NCBI GenBank assembly: GCA_017445145.1
Contig: JAFSVI010000061.1
Location: 1-56,016 of the forward strand
Direction: 5' to 3'
DNA from: Bacteroidaceae bacterium
GTDB lineage: Bacteria; Bacteroidota; Bacteroidia; Bacteroidales; Bacteroidaceae
DNA: 56,016 nt
The translations under genes and the position numbers were made by a program. The notes under the pieces are model-generated. The model made no database searches. It saw only the letters and a list, made by a program, of their open reading frames with translations, and was not told the DNA's origin. Of this stretch, positions 37,916 through 47,001 are shown in pieces; positions within the stretch are counted from its first letter, which is position 1; each line of letters starts with the position of its first letter.

Positions 37916-39328
37916 TCATCGCAGCCACAAATCGACGAGGAAATAGGTGGCCAGGCCGAGCACCCAACCCAGCAGCACCTTGGGCATGATGCGCCGCGCG
38001 TACCACGCGATGGTGACGCCCTCGGCCTTCATGAGTGCATAGCCGCTGACGCTGCCTATGGGCAGCAGGCAGCCCGCCACGCATCCGCTGTAGATGATGA
38101 GGTGCCAGTACTGGCCGTTCTGCAGGAATGCCTCGGCGTAGGCCGGGTCGTTGAGGTTGGTGAGCGTTGCAGCCTCTGTGGCCACGGGGTATATGTTGAT
38201 GGCGGTGAGCACGAGGGCAATGTTGTCGAGCGCCGCCGAGATGACGCCCATGGCCAGCGACATGAGGTAGATGTTGTGGATCCACTCGTCGCACCATGCC
38301 GAGATGCTCTGCATGATGCCCGTCTCGATCATCACGCTCACGGTCATGTATATGCCCACGAAATACATGATGGTCTGTATGGAGGCGTAGCGGAACTGGC
38401 GGTCGGAGGTGGTGCTCAGGGGCTGGTTGGTGGCTATCTGGCGGTGGTTCATAATCTCATGGAGCACCCACAGCACACCCAGCACGCACAGCGCGCCGAG
38501 GAAGGGCGGCAGCAGCGTGATGCGGTGGAAGGTGGGTATGAACCACAGGCCGCCGATGCCCACGACGAGCATCAGGGCGCGCTGCCAGGCCCGGAGGGGG
38601 CTGCTGTCGCCGCGGTAGCGCGCCGTGGGGCGCACGAGCTCGATGTGCTCGGGCAACGCGCTGGCGATGAGTGCCGTGGGCACCAGCGTTGCCACGAGTG
38701 CCGGCAGGATGAGCGCCGCGGTGAACGATGTGGGTGTGACGGCGCCCTTGGTCCACACCACGAGCGAGGTGAGGTCGCCGATGACGGTGGAGGCGCCGCC
38801 GCAGTTGGCGGCGATGACGATGGCCGAGCCAAACCACATGCGCCAGCGTGTCTCGGGCAGGATGCTGCGCATGGTCATGAGCATGAGCACCGTGGTGGTG
38901 AGGTTGTCGAGGTTGGCCGAGAGCAGGCACGTGAAGGCCACCAGCACCCACAGCACCACGCGGCTGTCGCGGGCGCGCGCCCATTCCGCTATGAAGTCGA
39001 AGCAGCCGTTGGCGCTGAGCACCGACACGATGTTCATCGTGGCAAGCATGAAGAGCACGATGCCACACAGGTCGGCGCCGTAGCGCGTGAACACCTGGCT
39101 GGCGATGAACTCCTTGACGAGCTGCGACGTGTGGGCGGGCGTGCCAAGCCAGATGGCAAAGTCCTGGGCGTGCATCTTCAGCACGAAGTCGGTGCCGGTG
39201 GACATGAAGAGAATCCACACCAGCGTGCCGGCAAACATGGAGATGACGGCTTTGTTGATGTTGGTGATGTGCTCGGTGGCGATGAGCAGGTAGCTGAAGA
39301 AGATGATGCAGACGATGGCGATGGTCAT
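37916..39328 (-). CDS. nhaD: Na+/H+ antiporter, NhaD family
   Basis: 470 aa, about 11-12 membrane spans. It has NhaD/ion-transporter superfamily signatures: a discontinuous helix LLSANLDNLTTTVLML and AANCGGASTVIGDLTSLVVW in the first half, and the matching half SAALDNIALVLTAINIYP with GSVSGYALMKAEG in the second. It would exchange Na+ (or Li+) for protons at the inner membrane for pH and salt homeostasis. The start is the ATG at 39328; the frame is open upstream through promoter sequence, which I reject. It is divergent from tRNA-Gly/rarA. Confidence 0.9.
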   Translation of the reverse strand: MTIAIVCIIFFSYLLIATEHITNINKAVISMFAGTLVWILFMSTGTDFVLKMHAQDFAIWLGTPAHTSQLVKEFIASQVFTRYGADLCGIVLFMLATMNIVSVLSANGCFDFIAEWARARDSRVVLWVLVAFTCLLSANLDNLTTTVLMLMTMRSILPETRWRMWFGSAIVIAANCGGASTVIGDLTSLVVWTKGAVTPTSFTAALILPALVATLVPTALIASALPEHIELVRPTARYRGDSSPLRAWQRALMLVVGIGGLWFIPTFHRITLLPPFLGALCVLGVLWVLHEIMNHRQIATNQPLSTTSDRQFRYASIQTIMYFVGIYMTVSVMIETGIMQSISAWCDEWIHNIYLMSLAMGVISAALDNIALVLTAINIYPVATEAATLTNLNDPAYAEAFLQNGQYWHLIIYSGCVAGCLLPIGSVSGYALMKAEGVTIAWYARRIMPKVLLGWVLGLATYFLVDLWLR

Positions 39329-39386
39329 GGCAGCAGAGTGGGGTTGTGGGGCTTGGTTTGCGGCCTCGGGGTTGCTTTTTTCGGCG

Positions 39387-39418
39387 CAAAGATAGTGTAA
39401 AAGCATGTTTGCGCCAAA
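39387..39418 (-). promoter_or_regulatory. Promoter of nhaD
   Basis: Minus strand TTTG (39418-39415), 20-bp spacer, TATCTTTG (39394-39387): full consensus. It lies back-to-back with the tRNA-Gly promoter; only 15 bases separate their -33 elements. Confidence 0.8.
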
Positions 39419-39433
39419 AATCTTGGCTGAAAA

Positions 39434-39465
39434 TTTGCGGATATGGCGGCAAATGCCTACCTTTG
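39434..39465 (+). promoter_or_regulatory. Promoter of tRNA-Gly and rarA
   Basis: TTTG at 39434-39437, 20-bp spacer, TACCTTTG at 39458-39465: full consensus. The tRNA begins 10 bases after the -7 box, leaving almost no 5' leader. Confidence 0.85.
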
Positions 39466-39475
39466 CGCCGCAATT

Positions 39476-39548
39476 GCGATAGTAGCTCAGTTGGTAGAGC
39501 ATTGGCTTCCCAAGCCGAGGGTCGCGGGTTCGAGTCCCGTCTATCGCT
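39476..39548 (+). tRNA. tRNA-Gly (anticodon CCC)
   Basis: 73 nt. Acceptor GCGATAG/CTATCGC, D arm GCTC/GAGC, anticodon stem TTGGC/GCCGA with loop TTCCCAA (anticodon CCC), T arm CGGG/CCCG with loop TTCGAGT. The discriminator is T and CCA is not encoded. The rarA start follows 10 bases later, so tRNA and mRNA share a transcript. Confidence 0.95.
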
Positions 39549-39558
39549 CACTCAGCAC

Positions 39559-40830
39559 ATGAAACCGTTAGCCGAAAGAATGCGTCCCACAAGCCTTGAG
39601 GGCTACATCGGCCAGCAGCATCTGGTCGGCGAGGGGGCTGTGCTGAGGAGGATGATCGACGGAGGGCGTGTGTCCTCCTTTATTCTTTGGGGCCCGCCGG
39701 GCGTGGGCAAGACCACGCTGGCCCAGATCATCGCCCACACGCTGCAAGTGCCTTTCTACACCCTTTCCGCCGTCACCTCGGGCGTGAAGGATGTGCGCGA
39801 CGTCATCGAGCGCGCCCGCAGCGGCCGTTTCTTCTCGCAGGCCAACCCCATTCTCTTCATCGACGAAATCCACCGCTTCAGCAAGTCGCAGCAGGACTCG
39901 CTGCTCGGAGCCGTGGAGCAGGGCGTCGTGACGCTCATCGGCGCCACCACCGAGAACCCCTCGTTCGAGGTCATACGCCCGCTGCTCTCGCGGTGTGCCG
40001 TGTATGTGCTCAAGCCCCTGGAGGCCGACGACCTCCTGGACCTGGCCATGCGCGCCCTGCAGGAGGACGTGGTGCTGCGCGAGCGCCACGTGACGCTCGT
40101 GGAGACCAACGCCCTGCTGCGCTACAGCGGCGGCGACGCCCGCAAGCTGCTCAACATCCTGGAGCTGGTGGTGGAGGCCGAGGCCCCCGAGGCCGACGTG
40201 CGCATCACCGATGCCCTCGTTGGCGAGCGCCTGCAGGAGAACCCCCTGGCCTATGACAAGGGCGGCGAGATGCACTACGACATCATCTCGGCCTTCATCA
40301 AGAGCATACGCGGCAGCGACCCCGATGCCGCCATCTACTGGCTCGCACGCATGGTGGAGGGCGGCGAGGACCCGGCGTTCATCGCGCGGCGACTCGTCAT
40401 CTCCGCCGCCGAGGACATCGGCCTGGCCAACCCCAACGCCCTGCTGCTGGCCAATGCCGCCTTTGACGCCGTGCAGAAACTGGGATGGCCCGAGGGGCGC
40501 ATACCCCTGGCCGAGGCCACGGTGTATCTGGCTACCTCGCCCAAGAGCAACTCGGCATACATGGCCATCAACGACGCCCTCGCCTATGTGGGCCGCACGG
40601 GCAACCTGCCCGTGCCACTGCACCTGCGCAACGCCCCCACCTCGCTCATGAAGGAACTCGGGTATGCCGACGGCTACAAGTATGCCCACGACTACGAGGG
40701 CCACTTCGTGGAGCAGCAGTTCATGCCCGACGGCGTCGGCGAGCGTTTCTGGCAGCCGCAGCCCAATGCCGCCGAGGAGCGCCTCCGCCAGCACATGCAG
40801 GCGCTGTGGGGCGACCGCTACGCGACGTGA
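39559..40830 (+). CDS. rarA: Replication-associated recombination protein A (RarA/MgsA, AAA+ ATPase)
   Basis: 423 aa. It begins [19 protein letters not shown]; Walker A GPPGVGKT at 45-52, Walker [11 protein letters not shown], sensor [10 protein letters not shown], and a C-terminal tetramerisation region ([26 protein letters not shown]). It acts at stalled replication forks with SSB and RecA. The start is the ATG at 39559; the frame continues upstream through tRNA-Gly and that part is rejected. It lacks its own promoter and appears to rely on the tRNA promoter. Confidence 0.95.
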   Translation: MKPLAERMRPTSLEGYIGQQHLVGEGAVLRRMIDGGRVSSFILWGPPGVGKTTLAQIIAHTLQVPFYTLSAVTSGVKDVRDVIERARSGRFFSQANPILFIDEIHRFSKSQQDSLLGAVEQGVVTLIGATTENPSFEVIRPLLSRCAVYVLKPLEADDLLDLAMRALQEDVVLRERHVTLVETNALLRYSGGDARKLLNILELVVEAEAPEADVRITDALVGERLQENPLAYDKGGEMHYDIISAFIKSIRGSDPDAAIYWLARMVEGGEDPAFIARRLVISAAEDIGLANPNALLLANAAFDAVQKLGWPEGRIPLAEATVYLATSPKSNSAYMAINDALAYVGRTGNLPVPLHLRNAPTSLMKELGYADGYKYAHDYEGHFVEQQFMPDGVGERFWQPQPNAAEERLRQHMQALWGDRYAT

Positions 40831-40876
40831 ACCACCCTTCCACCCACCGCTACTAACCTTAACGTACATACACAAT

Positions 40877-41752
40877 ATGAGAGACTACATTTCCAATGGC
40901 ATAATAGAAATCGAGGTGGCACGTCACGGCGCCGAGCTGCAGAGCCTGCGCAAGGTGAGCTCGCCACAGGAATACATCTGGCAGGGCGACCCTGCCTACT
41001 GGGACCGGCGCTCGCCCATCCTCTTCCCCATCGTGGGCAAGGTGTGGGCCGACACGGCGCACATCGACGGCGCCACCTACGAGATGCACCAGCACGGCTT
41101 CGCACGCGATATGGACTTCACCAAGGTCGTGGAGGAGGACCGCCACCTGGCCTACGAGCTGTGTGCCGACGAGCACACGCGCCAGCTCTTCCCGCGCGAC
41201 TTCCGCCTGCGTGTGGATTACACCATACTGCGCAACGTGCTCACCGTGAAGTGGACCGTGGAGAACACCGGCTCGCAGCTGCTGCCCTTCCAGATTGGCG
41301 CTCACCCGGCGTTCAACTATCCCCACTTCAACGCCGACGACGACGTCCACGGCTTCTTCTCCTTCAACGCCGACAGCCCCCTCGTGAGCTCCACCGTCGA
41401 TGGAGGCTTTGCCACGGGCGATACCTTCGACGTGCCGCTCGGCGAGGGCGACCTGCTGCCGCTGGCCAACGACACCTTCGCGTGCGACACCATACTCGAG
41501 GCAACGGGGCGCATACGCCGCGTCACTCTCCACGACCGCGAGCAGCGGCCCTACGTCACCGTGCTCCACGAGATGCCCGTCACCGCGCTGTGGAGCCCCA
41601 ACGGCGGACGCGCACCCTTCGTGTGCATAGAGCCGTGGCACGGGCGCTGCGACGACCGCGGCTACGGCGGTGAGTTCGACCGCCGACCCTACGTGGAGCA
41701 TGTCAAGCCCGGCTGGACGTGGGACGACGCCTACCAGATCATTGTCGAATGA
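40877..41752 (+). CDS. Aldose 1-epimerase family protein (LacX/YihR-like)
   Basis: 291 aa cytoplasmic galactose mutarotase-like beta-sandwich. It has the LacX-type start IIEIEVARHGAELQSLR, WDRRSPILFPIVGKV, QHGFARDMDF and IGAHPAFNYP, and a C-terminal CIEPWHGRCDD. It would interconvert anomers of an aldose or sugar phosphate. It follows rarA by 46 bases and precedes a GT2 gene by 18, so it is probably cotranscribed. The exact sugar is unknown. Confidence 0.85.
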   Translation: MRDYISNGIIEIEVARHGAELQSLRKVSSPQEYIWQGDPAYWDRRSPILFPIVGKVWADTAHIDGATYEMHQHGFARDMDFTKVVEEDRHLAYELCADEHTRQLFPRDFRLRVDYTILRNVLTVKWTVENTGSQLLPFQIGAHPAFNYPHFNADDDVHGFFSFNADSPLVSSTVDGGFATGDTFDVPLGEGDLLPLANDTFACDTILEATGRIRRVTLHDREQRPYVTVLHEMPVTALWSPNGGRAPFVCIEPWHGRCDDRGYGGEFDRRPYVEHVKPGWTWDDAYQIIVE

Positions 41753-41770
41753 CGCACCCCGCACACCTCA

Positions 41771-42676
41771 ATGACGCTCTCCATACTCATCCCCGTGTAT
41801 AACGACGACGCGCAGGCGCTGGTGGCCAAGGTGCTCGAGCAGGTGTCGGCGCTGCGCGAGAGCGTGGAGGTCATCGTGGCCGACGACTACAGCACCACCG
41901 ACACGGCGTGGCTCGACGGCGTGGCCCTGTGGCCCAACGTGCGCGTGTGCCGCAACGCCCGCAACCTCGGCCGCGCGGCCAACCGCAACGGCCTCGCCGC
42001 CATGGCACAGGGGCAGTGGCTGCTCTACCTCGACGCGGGCAACGTCATCGCCGACCCCGACTTCCTGGCAAAATACTACGCCGCCCGCGACGAGGCAGAC
42101 ATCGTCGTGGGCGGCGTAACCGTATCAGAAGCCACATGCACCCCACAGTGCTCGCTGCGATGGCGCTACGAGCACCAGGCCGCCAGGCGCTACCACGACG
42201 CCATGGCCGCTCACCGCAGCCTCGACGACTGGCCCTTCCGCTCGGCGGCGTTCCTCGTGCGGCGCGACGTCATGGCGCGCGTGGCCTTCGACGAGCGCCT
42301 CGTGGGCTACGGCTACGAGGATGTGCTCTTCGGCATCGAGGCGCGGCAGTGCGGCATCACCGTGGCCCACATCGACGCGCCCATCGAGCTGGACCGCCTC
42401 GAGAGCAACGACGTGTTCCTCGCCAAGACGCAGGAGGCACTCACCGCGCTCTACTCCCTGCGCAGCCGCATAGGCTCGCACAGCCCCCTCGTCAGGCTTT
42501 CCAACTTGCTGGAAGCCATGCACCTCAGCGGCGCCGTGCGCCTCGCCTACCACCTCCTGCGCAAGCCCCTGCGCCGCAACCTGCTCTCGTCCGACCCCTC
42601 CCTCCGCGTCTTTGCCTTCTACAAGCTCGGCTTCTACCTCACCATTGCTGCCGAGCGCTCCCACAAGATGCCGTAG
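41771..42676 (+). CDS. Glycosyltransferase family 2
   Basis: 301 aa. The N-terminus MTLSILIPVYNDD is followed by VEVIVADDYSTTD (about 36-48), NLGRAANRNG, and a Leu-Asp-Ala metal-site variant (LYLDAGN, near 90) in place of the usual DxD. The second half has LVGYGYEDVLFGIEA, the E-D motif of a galactosyltransferase-like C-terminal domain. It is the last gene of the plus-strand rarA run and ends 36 bases before the long hairpin. Acceptor unknown. Confidence 0.85.
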   Translation: MTLSILIPVYNDDAQALVAKVLEQVSALRESVEVIVADDYSTTDTAWLDGVALWPNVRVCRNARNLGRAANRNGLAAMAQGQWLLYLDAGNVIADPDFLAKYYAARDEADIVVGGVTVSEATCTPQCSLRWRYEHQAARRYHDAMAAHRSLDDWPFRSAAFLVRRDVMARVAFDERLVGYGYEDVLFGIEARQCGITVAHIDAPIELDRLESNDVFLAKTQEALTALYSLRSRIGSHSPLVRLSNLLEAMHLSGAVRLAYHLLRKPLRRNLLSSDPSLRVFAFYKLGFYLTIAAERSHKMP

Positions 42677-42711
42677 GCATCAAGGGCTTTTGCCTTTCGA
42701 CAGCACATTAT

Positions 42712-42789
42712 TTGCCGCGCCACGCAACGCAACTCGCCGCGCCAAGCATCGCTACTTGGCGCGGCGAGTTGCGTTGCGTGGCGCGGCAA
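42712..42789. repeat. Perfect 35-bp inverted repeat (long hairpin) between convergent genes
   Basis: The left arm 42712-42746 is the exact reverse complement of the right arm 42755-42789, with an 8-base loop CATCGCTA. Each arm holds two copies of GCCGCGCCA flanking a CGCAACGCAAC core. A further partial copy of the unit (GTTGCGTTGCGCGGCAA) lies at about 42795-42811. No T-run follows either arm. It lies between a plus-strand GT2 stop (42676) and a minus-strand GT2 stop (42823). It may act as a bidirectional transcription block or a small repeated palindromic element. Confidence 0.9.
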
Positions 42790-42822
42790 TGTGTGTTGCG
42801 TTGCGCGGCAAGGTGTGTGGCC

Positions 42823-43845
42823 TCACGGCAGGGGCAGGCGCAGACAGCGCCGCGCGGTGGTGAAGAGCCACTGCTGCAGGTGGAAGAGGGTGGGGTGGGG
42901 TATGAGCCAGTAGCCCGGACGGCGGCGGCAGTCGGGCGGCAGCTCGCGGCGCGAGAAGGTGGCGAGCACGGCTCGCAGGCGCCGGCGCAGGGCGGGGCGC
43001 TCCTCGCGTGGTATTTCATGCAAGTGGTTGAAATACATGCGGTATGAGGCCAGGAAGATGTACCACCGATGGCGTTCGAGCAGGGGAAAGGTGGCGGCGG
43101 GCAGGGCGCCGTGTGTGCGCTCATAGTCCTTGAGGCTGGCTTTGAGCGACAGGTTGGCCTCCATGAAGTCGAAGCGCCGCAGGTTGAAGCTGTGGGTCAT
43201 GGAGGCCGCGTGCTGGCGCCAGTAGTAGCGCCCGCCGGCGGCGCGCACCTGGCGCGAGTGTAGGTAGTGGAGGCGCGTGGTGTTGTCGTCACTGTAGAGG
43301 CGCGTGGCGGTGTCGTAGGGCAGGCGCCGGTGCAGCTCAGTGCGCACGAGGTAGTAGCCATGCAGCTGCCAGTTGTCGAGACATAGCTCGAAGGCGCGCA
43401 GCCCGCTCACCGGCCCCTGGGCGAGCTCGCCGGGCAGGCCGTAGGGCGTTTCGTGGCCATCGTCGTCGTAGTGGAGGATGAGTGAGAAGGCCACGGTGTC
43501 GGTCGTCGGGTGGCGCGTGATGACGTCGTAGGCGGTGAGGAGGCAGTCGGCCGACAGCCAGTCGTCGGCATCGACCATGCACACAAAGGGTGCGCTCACG
43601 CGCTCCAGCCCCATGTTGCGCGCCACGGCCTGCCCGCTGTTGGCCGGTGTGCGCAGCAGGGTGATGCGTGTGTCGCGCGCAGCCCATCGTGTGAGCACGT
43701 CGGGCGTGGCATCGGTGGAGCAGTCGTCGATGCAGATAATCTCCGTCTCGCGGAGCGTCTGGCCGGTGAGCGAGGCCAGGCAGGCGTCGAGCGTGGCTTG
43801 GGCGTTGTAGGCCGCCACGAGGATGGCTACTTTGGGCGTGGGCAT
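42823..43845 (-). CDS. Glycosyltransferase family 2
   Basis: 340 aa. It begins MPTPKVAILVAAYNAQATL; ICIDDCSTDATPD near 38-50, NSGQAVARNMG, and metal-binding VDADDW near 90. The C-terminal half is Arg-rich and helical. It is cytoplasmic or membrane-associated, adding a sugar to a lipid-linked glycan. The start is the ATG at 43845, 26 bases after the flippase stop. It is the last gene of the HAD-flippase-GT2 operon. Confidence 0.85.
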   Translation of the reverse strand: MPTPKVAILVAAYNAQATLDACLASLTGQTLRETEIICIDDCSTDATPDVLTRWAARDTRITLLRTPANSGQAVARNMGLERVSAPFVCMVDADDWLSADCLLTAYDVITRHPTTDTVAFSLILHYDDDGHETPYGLPGELAQGPVSGLRAFELCLDNWQLHGYYLVRTELHRRLPYDTATRLYSDDNTTRLHYLHSRQVRAAGGRYYWRQHAASMTHSFNLRRFDFMEANLSLKASLKDYERTHGALPAATFPLLERHRWYIFLASYRMYFNHLHEIPREERPALRRRLRAVLATFSRRELPPDCRRRPGYWLIPHPTLFHLQQWLFTTARRCLRLPLP

Positions 43846-43871
43846 GGGCAGAAGGGGTGTGTGGGGGCGTG

Positions 43872-45353
43872 TCAGCGGCGGCGCCTGAGGCGTGCGGCGA
43901 GGCGCTGTATGGCCGCCGAGTCGGTGCCGAGCAGGCGCAGCGATGCCGCCGTGGCAGCGGCGAGGAGCACGGCGCACACGGCGTATTTGTGGAGCGGCGG
44001 CAGCAGGAAACATGCCGCCACGGCGGCCGCCACGGCGGTGCTCTGCGTGGCGATGATGGCCAGCGTGTGGCGCTCGAAGCGAAAGTGGTAGTGCATGCCG
44101 TAGCAGGTGCCAATGAGCAGGAGGTCGAAGAGCGCGGCGGCGGAGAGGCCTATGCCGGCGCCGACGAGGCCCCAGGTGCTGTAGGATGCTGCCACGACGA
44201 CGAGCATGACGCCGTCGTAGATGACCTCCATGGCCAGGTAGAGCAGCGAGTTGCCGTTGGCCAGCGCCGTGTAGCTGATGGGGGTGGTGATGGCTCGCAG
44301 GAAGGTGTAGAACACGGCTGCCAGGGCCATGTCCTCGATGACCATGAACTCCGGGGCGTAGAGTATGTGGAGCACGACGGGCATCATCATGGCCAGCGCA
44401 ATCATGAATGGCCCCACGAGGCCCACGCACACCTGGATCTGCTGGTTGATGCAGCGGTTGCGGCGCAGGGGGTCGTGGTTCACGCTCGACAGGCGCGGAA
44501 AGTAGTCGGACTCCAAGGCCGTGAACACGATGCCGGCATAGCTCACCATGAGCGCCGAGGCGCTGCGGTAGAGGCCCACGTCGGCCATGGAACCCAGGCG
44601 AAGGAGCAGCGCCGTGAGCGCCATCATGGCACCCGAGCCGGCCATGGCGCTGAGCACATAGGGGAACCCCGTGCGCAGCAGGGGCAGGCCGCTGCGCAGC
44701 ACCTGGCGCGAGAAGAGGCTCACGTGCCACGGGAACACGGGCAGCGTGAAGGCCAGGTGCAGAGCCAGTGTTAGCGCTGCCGTGAGGTTCAGTGCCAGGA
44801 GGATGCCGTCGGTGCCGAGGAGCCAGTAGATGGGTATGGTGGTGGCGAGCAGCACCACGGCGCCGAGCAGCGTGATGGTGGCCACGCGCTTGAGGCGGCG
44901 TGTGCCCTTGAGGATGCTGATCTCGCCGCCGGTGATGATGGTGGCCGTCACCATGGGTGCCACCAAGGCCGGGCGCCACAGGCTGCCGCTGTCGCCGGCA
45001 AACATCGTGTGGAGCAGCGGCGCGAAGGCCACACACAGCGCCCCGCCCAGAAGACCCGTCCACACGCACCACGTGCGCACCACCCCGACAAAGCGCTCCA
45101 TGGCCTGGCGGTCGTCGCTCTCGAAAAGCTCCGACAGGCGCTGCACGGAGGTGAACGGCAGGCCGAAGTTGCACGAGCTGCTCACAAACTCCGCTATGGC
45201 CAGGTAGATGCCCATGAGGCCTATGCCGGCGGGACCCAACAGATGGGTGGTGAGCTTGTTGCGCACCACGCTGATGAGCATGTTGAGCCCCTGCACACCG
45301 CCGAAGATGCCGGTGTACTTCAGCACATGGTCGATGGTGGTGCGGCTACTCAC
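43872..45353 (-). CDS. Lipid-linked oligosaccharide flippase (Wzx/WzxE-like)
   Basis: 493 aa with about 12-14 membrane spans. It begins IDHVLKYTGIFGGVQGLNML and has NKLTTHLLGPAGIGLMGIY, typical of the O-antigen translocase branch (WzxE/RfbX) of the MVF superfamily; it ends in a basic tail RLAARLRRRR. It would flip a lipid-linked glycan across the inner membrane. The start codon is GTG at 45353, overlapping the HAD stop (GTGA at 45350-45353). It is a second flippase in the window besides that at 2417-3982, GC-rich and so native-looking. Confidence 0.85.
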   Translation of the reverse strand: MSSRTTIDHVLKYTGIFGGVQGLNMLISVVRNKLTTHLLGPAGIGLMGIYLAIAEFVSSSCNFGLPFTSVQRLSELFESDDRQAMERFVGVVRTWCVWTGLLGGALCVAFAPLLHTMFAGDSGSLWRPALVAPMVTATIITGGEISILKGTRRLKRVATITLLGAVVLLATTIPIYWLLGTDGILLALNLTAALTLALHLAFTLPVFPWHVSLFSRQVLRSGLPLLRTGFPYVLSAMAGSGAMMALTALLLRLGSMADVGLYRSASALMVSYAGIVFTALESDYFPRLSSVNHDPLRRNRCINQQIQVCVGLVGPFMIALAMMMPVVLHILYAPEFMVIEDMALAAVFYTFLRAITTPISYTALANGNSLLYLAMEVIYDGVMLVVVAASYSTWGLVGAGIGLSAAALFDLLLIGTCYGMHYHFRFERHTLAIIATQSTAVAAAVAACFLLPPLHKYAVCAVLLAAATAASLRLLGTDSAAIQRLAARLRRRR

Positions 45354-45976
45354 GGCAACAGGGGTGAGGTGAAGTCATCCACGACGAGGTCGGCCAGGGC
45401 CGCCACCACAGGGCGGGGGTTGGTGGTGGCAAGACCCACGACATAGCAGCCGGCGGCGCGGCCCGCACGCAGGCCGTTGACGCTGTCCTCGAACACCACG
45501 CACTCCTGGGGTGCCGCGCCGAAGTGGCGGGCGCCGAGAAGGTAGCAGTCGGGTGCTGGCTTTGACGCTGTTACGTCCTCGCTGGTGAAGATGTGGTCGA
45601 AGAGGTAGGCCATTTCCGGGTGGTGGCGCCGCACGTTGTCCATCTTAGGCACGTTGCTGCTGGTGACGACGGCCGTGGCCACGCCGCGGCGCCGCAGCGC
45701 CTCCACATACGCGCGCGTACCTTTTATATATGGGTAGTCCATGGCGGCCTCGTAGGCGTTGAGGCGATGGGTGATGGCGGCTTGTGCGGCGTCGTCGCCG
45801 GCAAACCACCGCCCGAAGATCTCGACCAGCGTCTGACCCTTGATGCGCTGGGCGAAGTCGGCCACGCCGGGATGGTAGTCGCGGCCCACGGCGCCCCAGA
45901 AGCGCGAATACTGTGTTTCGGTGTCCAAAACGACCCCGTCGAGGTCGAAAAGTGCCACTTTGAAGGCTTGTTGCAT
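45350..45976 (-). CDS. HAD family phosphatase/phosphoglucomutase-like
   Basis: 208 aa. HAD motif I FDLDGVVLD with D11 and D13, motif II VVTSSN near 105-110, and motifs III/IV SKPAPDCYLLGA and VVFEDSVNGLRAG. The cap domain is alpha-helical (subclass I), as in beta-phosphoglucomutases and sugar phosphatases. The role may be recycling a sugar phosphate. It leads the flippase-GT2 operon and is divergent from panB. Confidence 0.85.
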   Translation of the reverse strand: MQQAFKVALFDLDGVVLDTETQYSRFWGAVGRDYHPGVADFAQRIKGQTLVEIFGRWFAGDDAAQAAITHRLNAYEAAMDYPYIKGTRAYVEALRRRGVATAVVTSSNVPKMDNVRRHHPEMAYLFDHIFTSEDVTASKPAPDCYLLGARHFGAAPQECVVFEDSVNGLRAGRAAGCYVVGLATTNPRPVVAALADLVVDDFTSPLLP

Positions 45977-46026
45977 GCTTTTTACAGGATTTTGGGTGCA
46001 AATATACTCATTAATTCTTGATTTAT

Positions 46027-46036
46027 GCTTAACTTT
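46027..46036 (+). promoter_or_regulatory. -7 box of panB
   Basis: TTAACTTTGC containing TAACTTTG, a full -7 consensus, about 30 bases upstream of the panB ATG. No good TTTG is seen at the expected -33 distance. A minus-strand TATATTTG lies near 46000 and may serve the divergent HAD gene. Confidence 0.5.
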
Positions 46037-46065
46037 GCGCCCGATTTTCAAACCAAACCCGCAAA

Positions 46066-46887
46066 ATGGCTGGATACTTAGTAGAAGACACACGCAAGGT
46101 GACCACGCACCGCCTTGTGGAAATGAAACGCAATGGCAAGAAAATTGCCATGCTGACAAGTTACGACTACTCCATGGCGCAACTCGTGGATGCCGCCGGC
46201 GTGGATATCATTCTCGTGGGCGACTCGGCATCGAACATGATGGCAGGCAACGTCACCACACTGCCCATAACCATCGACCAGATGATATACCACGCACAGA
46301 GCGTCGTCAGAGGCACCAAGCGTGCACTCGTCGTCTGCGACATGCCCTTCGGCACATACCAGGTAGATCCGCAGGACGCCGCACGCAACGCCGTGCGCAT
46401 CATGCAGGAAACGGGCTGCGACGCCCTCAAGCTCGAAGGCGGCGTGGAGATACTACCCGCCGTGAAGCTCATCCTCGACGCCGGCATACCCGTGTGCGGC
46501 CACTTAGGACTGACGCCGCAGAGCATCAACAAATTCGGCACCTACGCCGTGCGCGCCAAGGAGGAGCACGAGGCCGAGAAGCTGCGCAAGGACGCCCTGG
46601 CGCTGGCCGAGGTGGGATGCTTCGCCATCGTGCTGGAGAAGATACCGGCAGCCCTCGCCACCGAGGTCACACAGAGCGTGAACATACCCACCATCAGCAT
46701 CGGCGCCGGCGGCGGATGCGACGGCCAGGTGCTCGTGGTCCACGACATGCTGGGCATGAACAAGGGCTTCTCGCCCAAGTTCCTGCGCCGCTATGCCAAC
46801 CTCTACGACACCATCATCGATGCCGTGGGCTCATACGTAGCCGACGTCAAGAGCGGCGACTTCCCCAACGCCGACGAGCAATACTGA
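46066..46887 (+). CDS. panB: 3-methyl-2-oxobutanoate hydroxymethyltransferase
   Basis: 273 aa, normal length. It transfers a one-carbon unit from methylenetetrahydrofolate to alpha-ketoisovalerate, the first step of pantothenate synthesis. Signatures: [38 protein letters not shown] (metal and substrate binding), [13 protein letters not shown], and [15 protein letters not shown]. It is monocistronic: its own promoter lies upstream and a terminator-like hairpin lies at 46973-47001. No panC or panD is adjacent. Confidence 0.96.
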   Translation: MAGYLVEDTRKVTTHRLVEMKRNGKKIAMLTSYDYSMAQLVDAAGVDIILVGDSASNMMAGNVTTLPITIDQMIYHAQSVVRGTKRALVVCDMPFGTYQVDPQDAARNAVRIMQETGCDALKLEGGVEILPAVKLILDAGIPVCGHLGLTPQSINKFGTYAVRAKEEHEAEKLRKDALALAEVGCFAIVLEKIPAALATEVTQSVNIPTISIGAGGGCDGQVLVVHDMLGMNKGFSPKFLRRYANLYDTIIDAVGSYVADVKSGDFPNADEQY

Positions 46888-46972
46888 CACCTTTTCCGCA
46901 CAAAACGGCGCGCGGACGCCCGCGAGCGGGCATATTAGTGCCAAAATAACACTTTTTGAGCCTTTCGGCAGG

Positions 46973-47001
46973 ATGAACCCTGTTGAAAGGTTCATGTTTT
47001 T
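46973..47001 (+). terminator. Terminator of panB
   Basis: ATGAACC (46973-46979) pairs with GGTTCAT (46989-46995), 9-base loop, followed by GTTTTT. It is 85 bases after the panB stop. Confidence 0.6.

Noticed and set aside
37904..39400. 498-codon plus-strand frame opposite nhaD
   Set aside because: Composition is low-complexity His/Glu/Gly; nhaD on the other strand has clear transporter motifs.
39346..39558. N-terminal extension of rarA through tRNA-Gly
   Set aside because: It would translate the promoter and the tRNA; RarA proteins start at the ATG at 39559.
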